From Lindgomyces ingoldianus (taxonomy: Eukaryota; Ascomycota; Dothideomycetes; Pleosporales; Lindgomycetaceae): 33,937 nucleotides of DNA. Below, in pieces: positions 8,993-19,363 of this stretch. The translations under genes and the position numbers were made by a program. The stretch covers positions 1,972,741 through 2,006,677 of the forward strand of contig NW_022985165.1 in the NCBI RefSeq assembly GCF_010093535.1, read 5' to 3'. How positions within the stretch are numbered: position 1 is the stretch's first letter; every line of letters begins with the position of its first letter. Under the pieces are notes generated by a model. The model was not told where the DNA came from and ran no database searches. It saw nothing but the letters and a program-made list of their open reading frames with translations.

Positions 8993-10675
8993 CTATATAG
9001 TACAGTACAGCCTAGAATATTATTTAGATACTACTTCTGCTTCTTGCTTACACATTTGTGTGTTATGCCTAGTCTAATTACACTATCTATAGCGCCTTTA
9101 GAATAGCTTACCTACTTTAGCTTACACCTACTTTTTTGCCTTCTTTCTATTACTGCGCGCTCTAAACTCCTTTAGAGCTGTTAAGCATAGGCTTTTCTAA
9201 ATTATTAAGGTCTCTTCTACTTTAATCTACTTTTTTTTATGTAATTTATGTTGCATAGCAGCTTTATTAGCTGCTTAAAGCTTAGTAATTTCTTATTACA
9301 CTAACACTAGCTTATGTATAATTATTGCTGCCCCCTTTAAGACTTTCTTAAACGCCTTAACTATAAAAGTTAGTAAACTATTTATATGCTTTTAAATTTT
9401 TATCTTTATAAGCATTAATTATAACCTAAGTTCTAGAGTATTGCTTAGAGTTTACAACTACTAGAGCTTGTTGTATACAGGTAGTAGTAGTAATAAAGTG
9501 CGCAACTTTACATTAAAGCCTATTATAACTTATTATAGGTTAAAAGGAACTAATCTAGCGCCTTAAAACCCTTCTTAGATATTACTAGAAGTAATTACAG
9601 CATTATAGGCTGCTTTAAAGCATAGTAGAAACTTTATTTTTATAATATAAGTAATCTAGTTGCGTATAAAGTTTTTAGCTTAGCGCTTATACACTTTCTT
9701 TAAAGAAGTAAAATAACCTACATTAAGTAGCTATAAAAAGTGTAATAAGTAAAAAGGCATATAGATAGTAATAATCTTATTATCTTTATAGTATTACTAG
9801 AAATAAAGTAAGTTATAGCTTTTATAGCTATTAATAACTAGCAAATAGTAGCTACTAATAGTACACTTTTTTATATGCGCGTTAAAGTGCTTTAACTAGT
9901 CTAGACTAAGCTAATTAGTAGTCTAGCTACACTTAAAGATTATAATAACTTAATTTTAGAGTAGATTTTCCTTTTTATACTAGTTTAAAAAGTAGTTGCC
10001 ACCTTAAAAAATAATAAAAGGCAGAATAGCCTACTTTTTAGCATTAATGCCCTAAATAGCTGTTGTCTACTCCTAGTTGCCTAGCTAGACTGCTTTTAGC
10101 TGTTCTTATCTCTCTAAACTTATAATAACTGCTCTAGTAAATATCTAGCTTATTATAAACTTTATTTTATTAAAGTTATACATGTTGTTATTTTAGATGC
10201 TATACTTAGCTTTAATATTCTTTATAAAGTTAAACTAGCTTTAAATTACTATAAGATCTTTATAAAAAGCTCTTTTATAGTTATACTTATACTTAAACTT
10301 TACTTTAAGCTCTAAGTAACACTTAATAAATGTATTAAGCTAGTTTATACTAACATAGCTTATATTATGCTTAGCGTGTAAAGAATTAGCTATATTAGCC
10401 ATAGCTACTAGCTAGGGGGGAAATCTTTATGCATTTAGCTTAAGTATGTGCTAAATAATTACCTGCTTTTTATTATTATCTAGCTTTTATAAGTTAGCTA
10501 TATAATTAGCTTAAAAAAGTTGTCTAGCGTGTTAGTTACTTATTATTTTTTAAAGGACCTTATAGATAGCTGCAGCATGTTAGTTAAAAAGTATTATGTT
10601 TTATTTAAAAGCCTAGAGTGTAAGCTGCATCTAACATTCTTTTAACACATTTAAGTAGTGTTATTAGGAATGCAT
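8993..10675 (-). pseudogene. Pogo-1 transposase, DD35D type, all three catalytic Asp mutated
   Basis: Minus-strand frame from ATG at 10675 to TAG at 8995-8993, exactly 561 codons, with many TAA/TAG stops but no visible frameshift. N-terminal part: psq-type and CENP-B/Tc5-type helix-turn-helix, including a GFPPR motif near residues 75-85. Catalytic core: the NFDETGF motif reads N-F-N-K-I-K-F (Asp at residue 169 is Asn); DGHESH reads N-S-Y-K-S-Y (residue 282); PLDVGCF reads L-L-N-V-G-Y-F (residue 318). Spacing of the last two is 35 residues. The C-terminus has a CCHC-like motif (Y-R-Q-C...H...C, first Cys to Tyr) that is intact in the copy at 33732. It would cut and rejoin DNA at TA sites. Confidence 0.9.
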
Positions 10676-10696
10676 TAGTGTAAGAAGAGTAGTGTA

Positions 10697-10756
10697 GTAA
10701 GGTCTTAGCAAAAGTAAGTGACTTAGGTGTGTAAGCAACTCGCCTATAAAGTATGT
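10697..10756 (-). repeat. Right terminal inverted repeat of Pogo-1
   Basis: Reverse complement reads ACATACTTTATAGGCGAGTT and matches the left repeat with transitions only in the parts compared. The same pair of direct motifs is visible in mutated form. Confidence 0.85.
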
Positions 10757-10758
10757 TA

Positions 10759-11039
10759 GGTAAAATAAGATTTTAGCTAGTTCTTTAAAAAGCTAAAACT
10801 ATAAAGATTTCGTTACTAAGAATTAAAAGCACATGTAGTATAAATAATAAAAAAAGAACTTAAGAAAACTTTAGTAAAAAATATAGCCTCTAACTTAAAA
10901 ATAGAGTAGGCTAGAATATACTAAATAGTAAAAAAGCCTAAGAGCGCTAACATACCTGCTATCCTCTATAAATATTAAGAATATAAAGGCATGTTTAAAA
11001 CACTAAAAGACCTAAAAGAACTTCTCTTATATTAGCTAT
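10759..11039 (+). pseudogene. Chromo-B pol fragment between protease and reverse transcriptase
   Basis: Aligns with Chromo-A about 3200-3475; the clearest match is the stretch giving E-Y-K-G-M-F-K-T-L-K-D near 10980-11010, which is E-Y-K-D-M-F-K-T-L-E-D in Chromo-A. This linker precedes the reverse transcriptase palm. It is cut on the left by Pogo-1 and on the right by the small LTR element, whose duplication GCTAT is at 11035-11039. Confidence 0.75.
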
Positions 11040-11223
11040 TGTCACGGTCGGCATGCTCAAGCTACAAGCAAGAGGTGGTGTAACTCAACTAGATTAAACT
11101 AAGGAGCAGAGGAGCTGCTCTGCGAGTTTGAATATACGTGTGTGCTCCCTGCTAAGGAGCTACTAGTCGCGCAAGCGAGGGAGCTGATGCCGCAGAGCAT
11201 GTGACGCGGTACGCGCTGTTACA
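11040..11223 (+). repeat. Left LTR of the small LTR element
   Basis: 184 bases, TGTCACGGTC to CGCTGTTACA. Contains an inverted repeat GAGCAGAGGAGCTGCTC near 11103-11119. Followed by TTACCCCCCTCC, similar in placement to the sequence after the Chromo-A LTR. Confidence 0.88.
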
Positions 11224-12596
11224 TTACCCCCCTCCAAAGCTTAATTTTTATGTACAAAAGGGAGCTTAAAATTAAGCTAAAGAAGAGAAAGAAGAAAACA
11301 AACTCTATAGCCTGCCTATAGCGTGATTTAGTTAACAAGGTTGTTGTCGCTGTCGCAGCCGCTGTCGTCCTCTGTGTTAGGCTAACAGTAGCCTAGTGCT
11401 AGCTTTAGTTGTTAAACTACTAATTGTTTTGCTAGCTGTACAGTTGCAATGCGCCTGGTAACTGCTGGGAGCTGGGGGCAGTCCTGTACCTAGTGAGCTA
11501 CTGAACTACATTGTACGCATCTCCCTGCCTTCCTCTATTGTGCGCGCTAGGGAGGAGAGACTGACCTAGCCCTAGTGCTAGCACTAGATGTAGCTGCAGT
11601 AATGTTAATTATATTAATACTAATAGCGTTAATGCTGCTAAGGTCTATTTTATTAGGTTAGGTGTGCAGAGCATGCGAATATGCATTTAATTGTGTGGCT
11701 AAACGCTGCGCAGCTTGCAGGAATGCTAGATAGTTGTCTAGCAGCGTTAATTAGCTATCTAGTGCACGCTAAATTAAAGCATTAAGACCCTAGTAAAACA
11801 TTAAGATTTTAACAGCAGCTAGCTAATTTCTTTCTTTAGCTTTATACAAGATCTACTTAAATCTAGCAATATATGTAAGCAGAGGTTTACTATTATTCTA
11901 GTGTATCTTATGCAGAGCCTGCTAGGCCTTGCAGATCTTATTAGGATTAGTGTATACATATTACAGTTACTGTAGAATTGTCTTATAGTTCTAGTAACTT
12001 TATTTTTTAGCATCTAATAGCAGCAGTAGTACAGTAGCCTGCACTGTAGGCTCTAGGTTGTTCTATATAAAGTAGAACTAGGCTGTACTATTCTTAATCA
12101 CACTACTGTTAATTATAATCTTAGCCTTAATAGTAAGTAGCTATGTTTTAAACTTATATAGCTTACTATTAAACTTAGTAGGCGTTAGGAGAACTAGCTT
12201 TATACATAAAAGCAAAAAAGTAATAATACTAAGTGTGTTACACAGTGTCTCGTTCTTAGCGTGTAGGCTTTAGATCTCCTACTAAAACTTAAAGTGTAGT
12301 GCCTAAATTTTAGCATAAAGCTGTTAAATTAAGTTGTTTATTATATAAAAAAAAAGGTAAAAAAAGTAAAAAGCTAACTATGTGTCTGTGCGTAATAAGA
12401 GTATAAGCGTACTCTAACTAATCTTACCCTCTAAGATTAGAAAAGAGGTTGCGCACTGTCTCTACTATTAATTTAACAGGGTATGTTAGCGTCTATTAAC
12501 CTAGAATTATAAGCGTGTGCGTGTGTTAAAAAAGCTTAGGTGTGTGCGTGTATGTAGGTACTTAAGCTTTTATGTTACTTAAGAAGTTTAATCTAA
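11224..12596. other. Interior of the small LTR element, no recognisable coding
   Basis: 1,373 bases without a credible gene. Visible: a GC-richer left third to about 11560; an A-rich tract at about 12346-12377; a short GTGTGCGTGTG-type tract around 12510-12555. A 64-codon open frame on the minus strand (11819-12013) has no homologue that I recognise and is probably chance. Confidence 0.6.
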
Positions 12597-12780
12597 TGTT
12601 ACAGTTAGCATGCTTAAGCTATAAGCAAGAGGTGGTGTAACTTAACTAGATTAAACTAAGGAGCAGAGAAGCTGCTCTGCGAGTTTAAATATACGTGTGT
12701 GCTCCCTGCCAAGGCGCTACTAGTCGCGCAAGCGAGGGAGCTGATGCCGCAGAGCATGTGACGCGGTACGCGCCGTCACA
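12597..12780 (+). repeat. Right LTR of the small LTR element
   Basis: 184 bases, TGTTACAGTT to GCGCCGTCACA, the same length as the left LTR and differing mainly by transitions. A hairpin CCGC...GCGG lies at 12747-12766, 14 bases before the end. Confidence 0.88.
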
Positions 12781-13945
12781 GCTATAAGATTACATAATAA
12801 ATTTAAAACTAAACTCTAAGCTAAAGACCTATAAGCTAAGACTTATAATAAAAATCTAGAAAAAAGCTCTTTAAAAATATATAGACAAAATGCTAGCATA
12901 AAAACATATTAAAAAGAGTAACAGCCTAGTTGCGTTAGCAGTAGTCTTTATAGCGAAAAAAGAAAGAAAGATCTATATCTACTAAAATTACTATACTATT
13001 AACAAAAACATAATACGCAACTAGTTCCCCTTACTTATTATATAAGACATTATAAACTAACTAAAAAGAATAAAGTACTTTATAAAATTTAATGTTTAAA
13101 ACAGCTTTAATAAAATCTAAATTAAAAAAGGTTATAAATAGCTTAATACCTTCTAAACTATAGAAGAACTATATAAACTACTAGTTATACTATCTAGGCT
13201 TACTAACGCTCTAGCTACATTCTAAAGGTTATTAACACAGCTTTTAACCTATACTTAGACGTCTTTGTGCTAGTATACCTTAACAATGTCTTTATTTACA
13301 CTAAGTATAACAAACTAGATTATGTAGCTAAGGTAAAGCTAGTACTAGACTAGCTACAGAAATACAGGCTTTACCTATAACTTTTAAAGTGTAAATTTAA
13401 CATACTAGAAACAGAGTACCTTAGCTTTATAATTAATAGTAAAGAAGTAAAAATAAACTTAGTAAAAGTAAAAAAAAAAATTAAAATTAAAATAGCCTAA
13501 ACCTATAAGTATAAAGAAAGTAAAAGGCTTTCTTAGCCTAACAAGATATGTACTATAAATAATAAAAGACTATTTAAAAGTAACACTTACCTTTACTAAT
13601 ACAATAAGTAAAGAAAAGGCTTAGGCTAAAATTTAATAGACCTTTAAAATAAACGTAGCTTTCTAAAGCTTAAAAAAAGCTGTAATAAGTAAACTAATAG
13701 CTCTTTAAGAAAATAATAATAGCTAAAAAAATTTATTTATAAATTAAAATAAAATGTAATATTAACTTATAAATGCCTATTTATTATAATCTCTAACTAG
13801 AATAAATTGTTTATAAGCAATTTCTAAAAAGCTACTATAAAATAAATAGGCATAAAACATAGGCTATCTACTATATATCACCTCTAGACAGACAGTTAAA
13901 ATAAAATAGTAAATATATAAGTTAAGAAGTACCTAAGAAAATATA
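12781..13945 (+). pseudogene. Chromo-B pol fragment: reverse transcriptase to mid-integrase, with internal deletion
   Basis: Reverse transcriptase motifs follow Chromo-A 3480-4380: the strand with V-A-L-A-V-V-F near 12925, and YLDD read as Y-L-N-N at 13276-13287. After about 13700 the alignment jumps to Chromo-A about 5290, the integrase core (K-C-L-F-I-I, then the LSTAYH-like stretch near 13860). RNase H and the integrase N-terminus are therefore missing, a deletion of roughly 0.9 kb. The right end is cut by the copia element at its ATATA duplication. Stops are TAA/TAG. It cannot make a working enzyme. Confidence 0.82.
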
Positions 13946-14257
13946 TGTCAGATATGCGCACCTACTGTCAAGACAGGAGGAACGTTTGACGAAAGCTGCT
14001 ACATAGTACGAGCAATAAGCTCGAACAGTATGTTGCAGCAAATTGCAGCAAATTGCAGCATGTTGCAAGCTGGTCGCGCATAGGGCTAGTGCGCGAGGGA
14101 CTCGGATCGGAAAAACAAAAGCCGAGCAACACGAGTAGAGCAGAAAAACGATTGATAAAAAAAACATAATTAAAACAAATTAATTAATTATCCTATACAT
14201 TATATCTAAACCTATTATTTATCTTAGGAAGCCTAGAAACAGTGCTTTAATCTGACA
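13946..14257 (+). repeat. 5' LTR of the copia element
   Basis: 312 bases. The first about 215 bases match the 3' LTR nearly perfectly, whereas 14161-14257 carries many TCA-to-TTA and CCA-to-CTA changes, a sharp RIP boundary inside one LTR. A short tandem repeat of TTGCAGCAAA units lies at 14033-14066. Confidence 0.93.
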
Positions 14258-14289
14258 ATTAAGAGTCTTAGTGCCTCTATTAATAAAAA

Positions 14290-17200
14290 ATGGCCACCTA
14301 GCCTCCTTGAGACGCGACAGTCGTCCTTCGAGACCACACCGACTACAGAGCCTGGATGATGCAGCTCCAATCGAGATGTGTAGCGCACGGCATCTGGCCG
14401 CAAGTGGATCCTAAGTTGACCATCCAAATGATCTCCAAACTAAGAGCTCCAGAGATGCTGCTAATAGCTAAGTTTTCACTAGCCTCTAACGTTAAAACGC
14501 CTACGCACATGAACAAGCTATTAACAAGCAGTGTTAGAGCCTTTAAAGAAGCTATTAAATACTATAAGATTAAGGCTAACAAGTATAAAAGTAATAGACA
14601 TAATTATAAAAGAGAGCAATTAAGCCTCTAACAGATTATTGTCTTTATCTAGTTAACAGTTAGCCTGCATCTGCAGTGTACATGCTGTTCCCTAGATTAA
14701 CTACTTAGACAGTGGATTACAAACCTTAAAGCTACAGTAGGTGTTAACAACTAATTTAAACAAGAACATGCGCATAACTAATATAATACATTCCTAAAGC
14801 TGCTAAGAAACGCGAGCATATAGAACCTGTAGCTAGCAGAGTATAATTACGCTGCCACAGAAGCAGAGACACAAAATGTTCTAGAAACAACGCAGTTTAA
14901 TGCTGTTACAAAGGACTTTCTAACTACTATAAATAAAGTTACCCCTTATTAGTCTACAACCTTTTAGAAAAGCAGATAGTTTACACTAAACATAAATTAA
15001 AAAGAAATAATAAAGCGCTTTTAAAAACACATAATATTAAATTATCTAATATATATAGAAAAGCATAAAGCTGCCTTTATAATAAATAACTTATTATACT
15101 TTACTAAAAGTAGAAAGACTACTTAGGGCATAAATAAAAACACCTATAGTGCAGAAGTTAAAATGTTAAGAAAATAGAGTAGACCTTAACATTAATATTA
15201 TTAAAAAAATAATAGGAAGTTATTTTTAAGCTAGAAACCTACTAAAATAAAAAGCACTAAATGTCCTACATGTAGACACATCTATGCACTAAAGGACTGC
15301 TTCTATGTCTATCTAGATAAAGCACTAGACTAGTAAATGCTAAATAAGAGAGTTAAAAAGCTTATAGCATTAAAGTGTAAGCATAACTTAGAATTTTAAG
15401 GCCTACTTAAAAGGCAGCGTAGACATAATTTAAAGATACTAATTCTAAAAAGTTTACATACACCTATACTAAAGATATAAAAAGACTAACTTAAAAGCTA
15501 AGAAGTATTAAAAGTTAAGGCAGCTATATTACTAGCTATAGTTAATTTAAACTAGAATAAATATCTACTAAAAAAATTATTTATTTTTAACTTAAGCTTA
15601 ACATGCTATATTATAAATAATTTTAATTAGATCTATAACTATTATTTACTAACACTAAAAGACTTTATTTAGTCTAAAAACTTTTATATATAAATTTAAA
15701 ACTATAGATTAATTACACTAAGCTTAAAAAGTAAGCATAGAACACACAGTTAAGCATATAGTCTTATACTACATAACACTGCACTATGCTTAGACCTGCT
15801 GTGCAACTTAGTCTTATTCTGCCTACTGCAACAAAAAGAAATCTAGTAGGACACATAAGCAGAGCTAACTACTTTAAAGGCTCTAAATAAGATAATAATT
15901 AAAGATCTTATAAAAATCTATAGCTAATAGGTGTTAGAGTACTATCTACTATAAAAGGGCTTATATTATACACATATAATTAACATAAGAACTAAACATA
16001 GTCTATAAAAAGCATTAGTAGAGCTATAGCATAAGTGTCTAAGACACTCTAGACTAGCTACACTTTAACACTTTATATAGTAAGCTAAGGGGGTGTAAAT
16101 TAAAGAAATTATAATAGTCTAATATAACTTATGTAGTAAAGCTAAGATATAATAATAAATTAGCTATACACTATAAATTAGTAATAGTAGACTTAGTAAG
16201 AGACTGTTAATTAATTTCTATATATATAAAGCATAGAGCATTATAAAAGAGTAGAGTTAAATGCTAATTACTAATAAGTATTTTAGCCTTTAGTAAGACT
16301 TTTACTTTAAAGATAATAAGCTTACTAAATTAATTATTAAAGCTTTTATAATCTTTATCTTTTTTCTAAAAAACTATTATAATATTACTATAAAAGTTAT
16401 TAAAGCTAATAATAAGATTATAATAGTAAAACTAAAAGTAAAATGCTACCTAGTATTACATAAAATAACTATTAAGCTTTTAGCACTAAATACACAAGCC
16501 TAAAACAGAGAAGCTAAACACTTAAAAAGTGTAAATAAAAAAAAGTTATAGGCTATGCAACTAGATACTAACTTACTATAGAACATATAGCTATACATTA
16601 CTAGAGCTAGCGTATACCTATATAATTAGACGCTAAACTATGCTAATAACTAAAAGACACTATATAAAATCTTCTTTACATAAGTAGCTTTAAATAATAA
16701 AGTTATTATATTAATTTAAAAGCTAAGCTTTACACATTTAAAAGCTTATAGCTATAAAGCATTTATAATAACTAATAACATGTATTAGAATAAATCTAAG
16801 CTATAAAGGCTAAACTTAAAGGCGTAGATTAGATATCTAGTTAGGTACTAATTATTAAACATTTACTATGTATAGATACTACTGCTAGTAAAAGTAATCT
16901 ATACATGTAATGTTATTTTTAATAAACACTTAATTTTTAGTAGTAAGCCTAAAGACCTAATAGATAACTTTATATATAACATAGTAAAAAAAATTACTAT
17001 ATATATTAAAATAATTAAGCTTTTAACACTTAGTTATTAGCTAGAGATAAAGTTATTTTATAAAAACAACACTATAAATAATATATTAAATTTTAACAAA
17101 GTAAACCTACTAGGCTATTATTAAAAAAGAAAGATTAGAGATAACTATTTATCTCCTCTAAATACTCTGCTACTTATAGCATTACTTATATAGTTAATAG

Positions 17201-19035
17201 CTAAAGCAGTACTAAAGCTAAGCTAAATAAAGTTATTAAAGACTATACTATAAGCTATAGCCTTTATAGCTAGCATAAAATCTAAAAGTGTAAGAAAGCA
17301 TAGTAGTAAAACACTAAATAAAGTAGCATTAATAAAAATACTATTTAAAAAAAAGACACTTTATAAAAGCTAGCTGCTACTTTTACTATTAACTTAAAAG
17401 CAACTAGAGAAGCACTCTTTACATAAAATGTTTAAGGCACTAGAAAGAACGCACTTAGATAGTTATTAGATAATAAAATTCTAGACAGAGGTCTAGATAA
17501 AGCTAATTAAGGCAGCTAAACAGCAGATTCTAGATTGTATGTAGGTGTACACCTATAAGCTTAACAAGCACTATAGATTGTAAAGATGTAAGGCGTAACT
17601 AGTAGTCTACAGCAATTAATAAAAAAACATTACTACACAAGATACCTATGCTGCCACTCTAGTAGAACGCTTATTTTAAATGCTAATAGTAATATCTGCA
17701 CGCTTTAACTTAAAGCTTAAATAATACAACATAACTAACATGTTTATACATGCAGTAATTAACTGCAATATCTACATGTGGATGCTAAGAGGCTATTAGA
17801 AACTAGGTATAATACTAAAGCTTTAAAAAGCACTATACAGCCTATAAATTTCTCTTCTACTCTAGTAATACTATTTTATAACAACTTTTAAAGGCCTTAA
17901 GTTCTTAGCTGTTCTATACAAACTCTACTACATAACTAAAGCTAGAATATTTATCTTCTTTTACGTAGACAACTTTATTATTGCGTATAGAAAAGGCTCT
18001 AAAGTAGATGCACAGCGTGTAGTAAACTAGTTACAAGAGAAGTATACCCTAACAAGAGGTAAGGACCTATAATAGTTCTTAGGAGTTAAGATTATTAGAG
18101 ATTAATAGTAATAAATAATTTAGCTGTTACAGGCCTTATATATTAACAAGATAGCTAGGCTAGCTAACAGAAAAGACCTACAGCATGCTACACCTATAAG
18201 TAGGATTAAACTTATGCTGCAATCTAGTTTTGCAACCCTATTAGAAGTAAATTAATATTAGTAGAAGATTAGATCTCTGCTCTTCGCAGCAGTTACTATA
18301 AGACTAGACATTGCCTTTGCCACATCACGCCTCGCACAGTTTCTCACAAATCCCGCATCTAACTATCAGGATGCAGCCAATTAAGTCATCCTGTACCTAC
18401 ATGCGACACAGACGTACGCACTCTAATTAGGAGGAGAAGACTACCTTGTAGTAGCAAGCAATGCGTTATTTGTAGATAATACACTAAATAAAAAGAGCTC
18501 TTAGGGCTATGTTATTTAACTATTTAGCAGATAAATTGCATAGTAAGTAAACAAATAAGATACAGTTATAACATTAATAATAAAAGCAGAATTACTTGCA
18601 CTGTCTTAAGTTGCTAAGGAAGCTATGTTTACAAGAAGGCTTTTTAATAAACTGTAGGTTAAGATGCCTAATTTAACTATTATAATCTAGTGTAACAACA
18701 AGTAGATAATTTAACTAGTAAACAAAGAGATATCTTAACTTTAAACTAAGCTCTAACATGTTAACATCTATAACTACTAGCTCTGACAGAAAGTCTCTTA
18801 ACAAATAATTAAGGTTGTCTATGTCCCCTCTAGCAAGATGCTTGCAGACAGACTCACTAAAGCGCTTCTAGCTAGCAAATAGCTAAGCTTTCTTTTGCAA
18901 ATTTAGCTAGTTAACATTAGGGAGAGGATAGTTAGTTAGGAAGCAGATATGGAAGAGATTAAAGCAAGAATAGAAGCCCTAAAAGCATACTAAGGATGCG
19001 CAATTAGGAACTAGCTTAAAGCATGTCTAAGCTAA
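14290..19035 (+). pseudogene. Copia gag-pol polyprotein, RIP-inactivated, frame intact in length
   Basis: ATG at 14290 to TAA at 19033, 1,582 codons in one frame; motifs at 15262 and 17962 are in the same phase. The first codons read M-A-T-stop-P-P-stop, where TAG and TGA fit mutated CAG and CGA; the next about 110 codons are open. Gag about 14320-15000; CCHC zinc knuckle at 15262-15300 with its His read as Tyr (15283); GAG-pre-integrase motif near 16030; integrase about 16150-16450; reverse transcriptase about 17540-18250 with YVDD read as Y-V-D-N (17962-17973); RNase H about 18290-18880 with its motif Asp read as Asn near 18458 and a T-K-A-E-L-L-A-L-S motif near 18585. Sequence around 18290-18420 is noticeably GC-richer than the rest. 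Confidence 0.93.
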
Positions 19036-19042
19036 GAGGGTG

Positions 19043-19326
19043 TGTCAGATATGCGCACCTACTGTCAAGACAGGAGGAACGTTTGACGAAAGCTGCTACA
19101 TAGTACAAGCAATAAGCTNNNNNNNNNNNNNNNNNNNNGCTGGTCGCGCATAGGGCTAGTGCGCGAGGGACTCGGATCGGAAAAACAAAAGCCGAGCAAC
19201 ACGAGTAGAGCAGAAAAACGATTGATAAAAAAACACGATCAAGACAAATTAATCAATCATCCCATACATCATATCCAAACCCATCATTCATCTCAGGAAG
19301 CCTAGAAACAGTGCTTCAATCTGACA
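19043..19326 (+). repeat. 3' LTR of the copia element, with assembly gap
   Basis: Matches the 5' LTR but is far less mutated at its right end, so it approximates the ancestral sequence there. Twenty Ns (19119-19138) replace the 47-base TTGCAGCAAA repeat region of the 5' LTR, so true repeat number is unknown. Confidence 0.93.
19119..19138. other. Assembly gap (20 N)
   Basis: The gap falls exactly on the short tandem repeat of the copia LTR, a place that differs in repeat number between the LTR copies. Comparison with 13946-14257 suggests that at least 47 bases belong here. Confidence 0.95.
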
Positions 19327-19331
19327 ATATA

Positions 19332-19363
19332 TATCTTTTAATTAAATAAACTAGACAGAGTAG
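19332..19363 (+). pseudogene. Sliver of Chromo-B integrase between two copia-family insertions
   Basis: About 30 bases matching Chromo-A 5500-5525 (TATAAATAAACAGACTAGCC). It lies between the copia duplication ATATA and the solo-LTR duplication AGTAG (19359-19363). Confidence 0.7.

Larger units (their letters stand above)
8891..10756 (-). mobile_element. Pogo-1: full-length pogo/Fot-type DNA transposon
   Basis: 1,866 bases with about 60-base terminal inverted repeats and flanking TA (8889-8890 and 10757-10758), the usual target duplication of the Tc1/mariner-pogo superfamily. It encodes one transposase on the minus strand. Inserted in Chromo-B between protease and reverse transcriptase, 23 bases of host sequence after the FB1 duplication. 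The left terminal region keeps CpG-rich sequence while the body is strongly mutated. Confidence 0.9.
11040..12780. mobile_element. Small non-autonomous LTR retrotransposon (TRIM/LARD-like)
   Basis: 1,741 bases bounded by two direct repeats of 184 bases, beginning TGTCAC or TGTTAC and ending GTTACA or GTCACA, with a 5-base duplication GCTAT on both sides (11035-11039 and 12781-12785). The 1,373-base interior has no gag or pol motif that I can recognise in any frame, so mobilisation would depend on another LTR element. It splits the Chromo-B reverse transcriptase gene. LTRs and the first about 350 internal bases are relatively GC-rich and little affected by RIP. Confidence 0.85.
13946..19326 (+). 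mobile_element. Full-length Ty1/copia retrotransposon
   Basis: Bounded by LTRs (13946-14257 and 19043-19326) that begin TGTCAGATATGCGCAC and end TCTGACA, with duplication ATATA on both sides (13941-13945 and 19327-19331). Gene order gag, protease, integrase, reverse transcriptase, RNase H is the copia order. Inserted in the integrase region of Chromo-B; that gene resumes after 19331. Body strongly mutated, LTRs and the gag start largely spared. Confidence 0.95.

Noticed and set aside
13922..14167. Minus-strand 81-codon open frame
   Set aside because: It is the copia LTR read backwards; the same peptide recurs in the solo LTR at 20496-20798. It is open because this LTR part escaped RIP, not because it codes.
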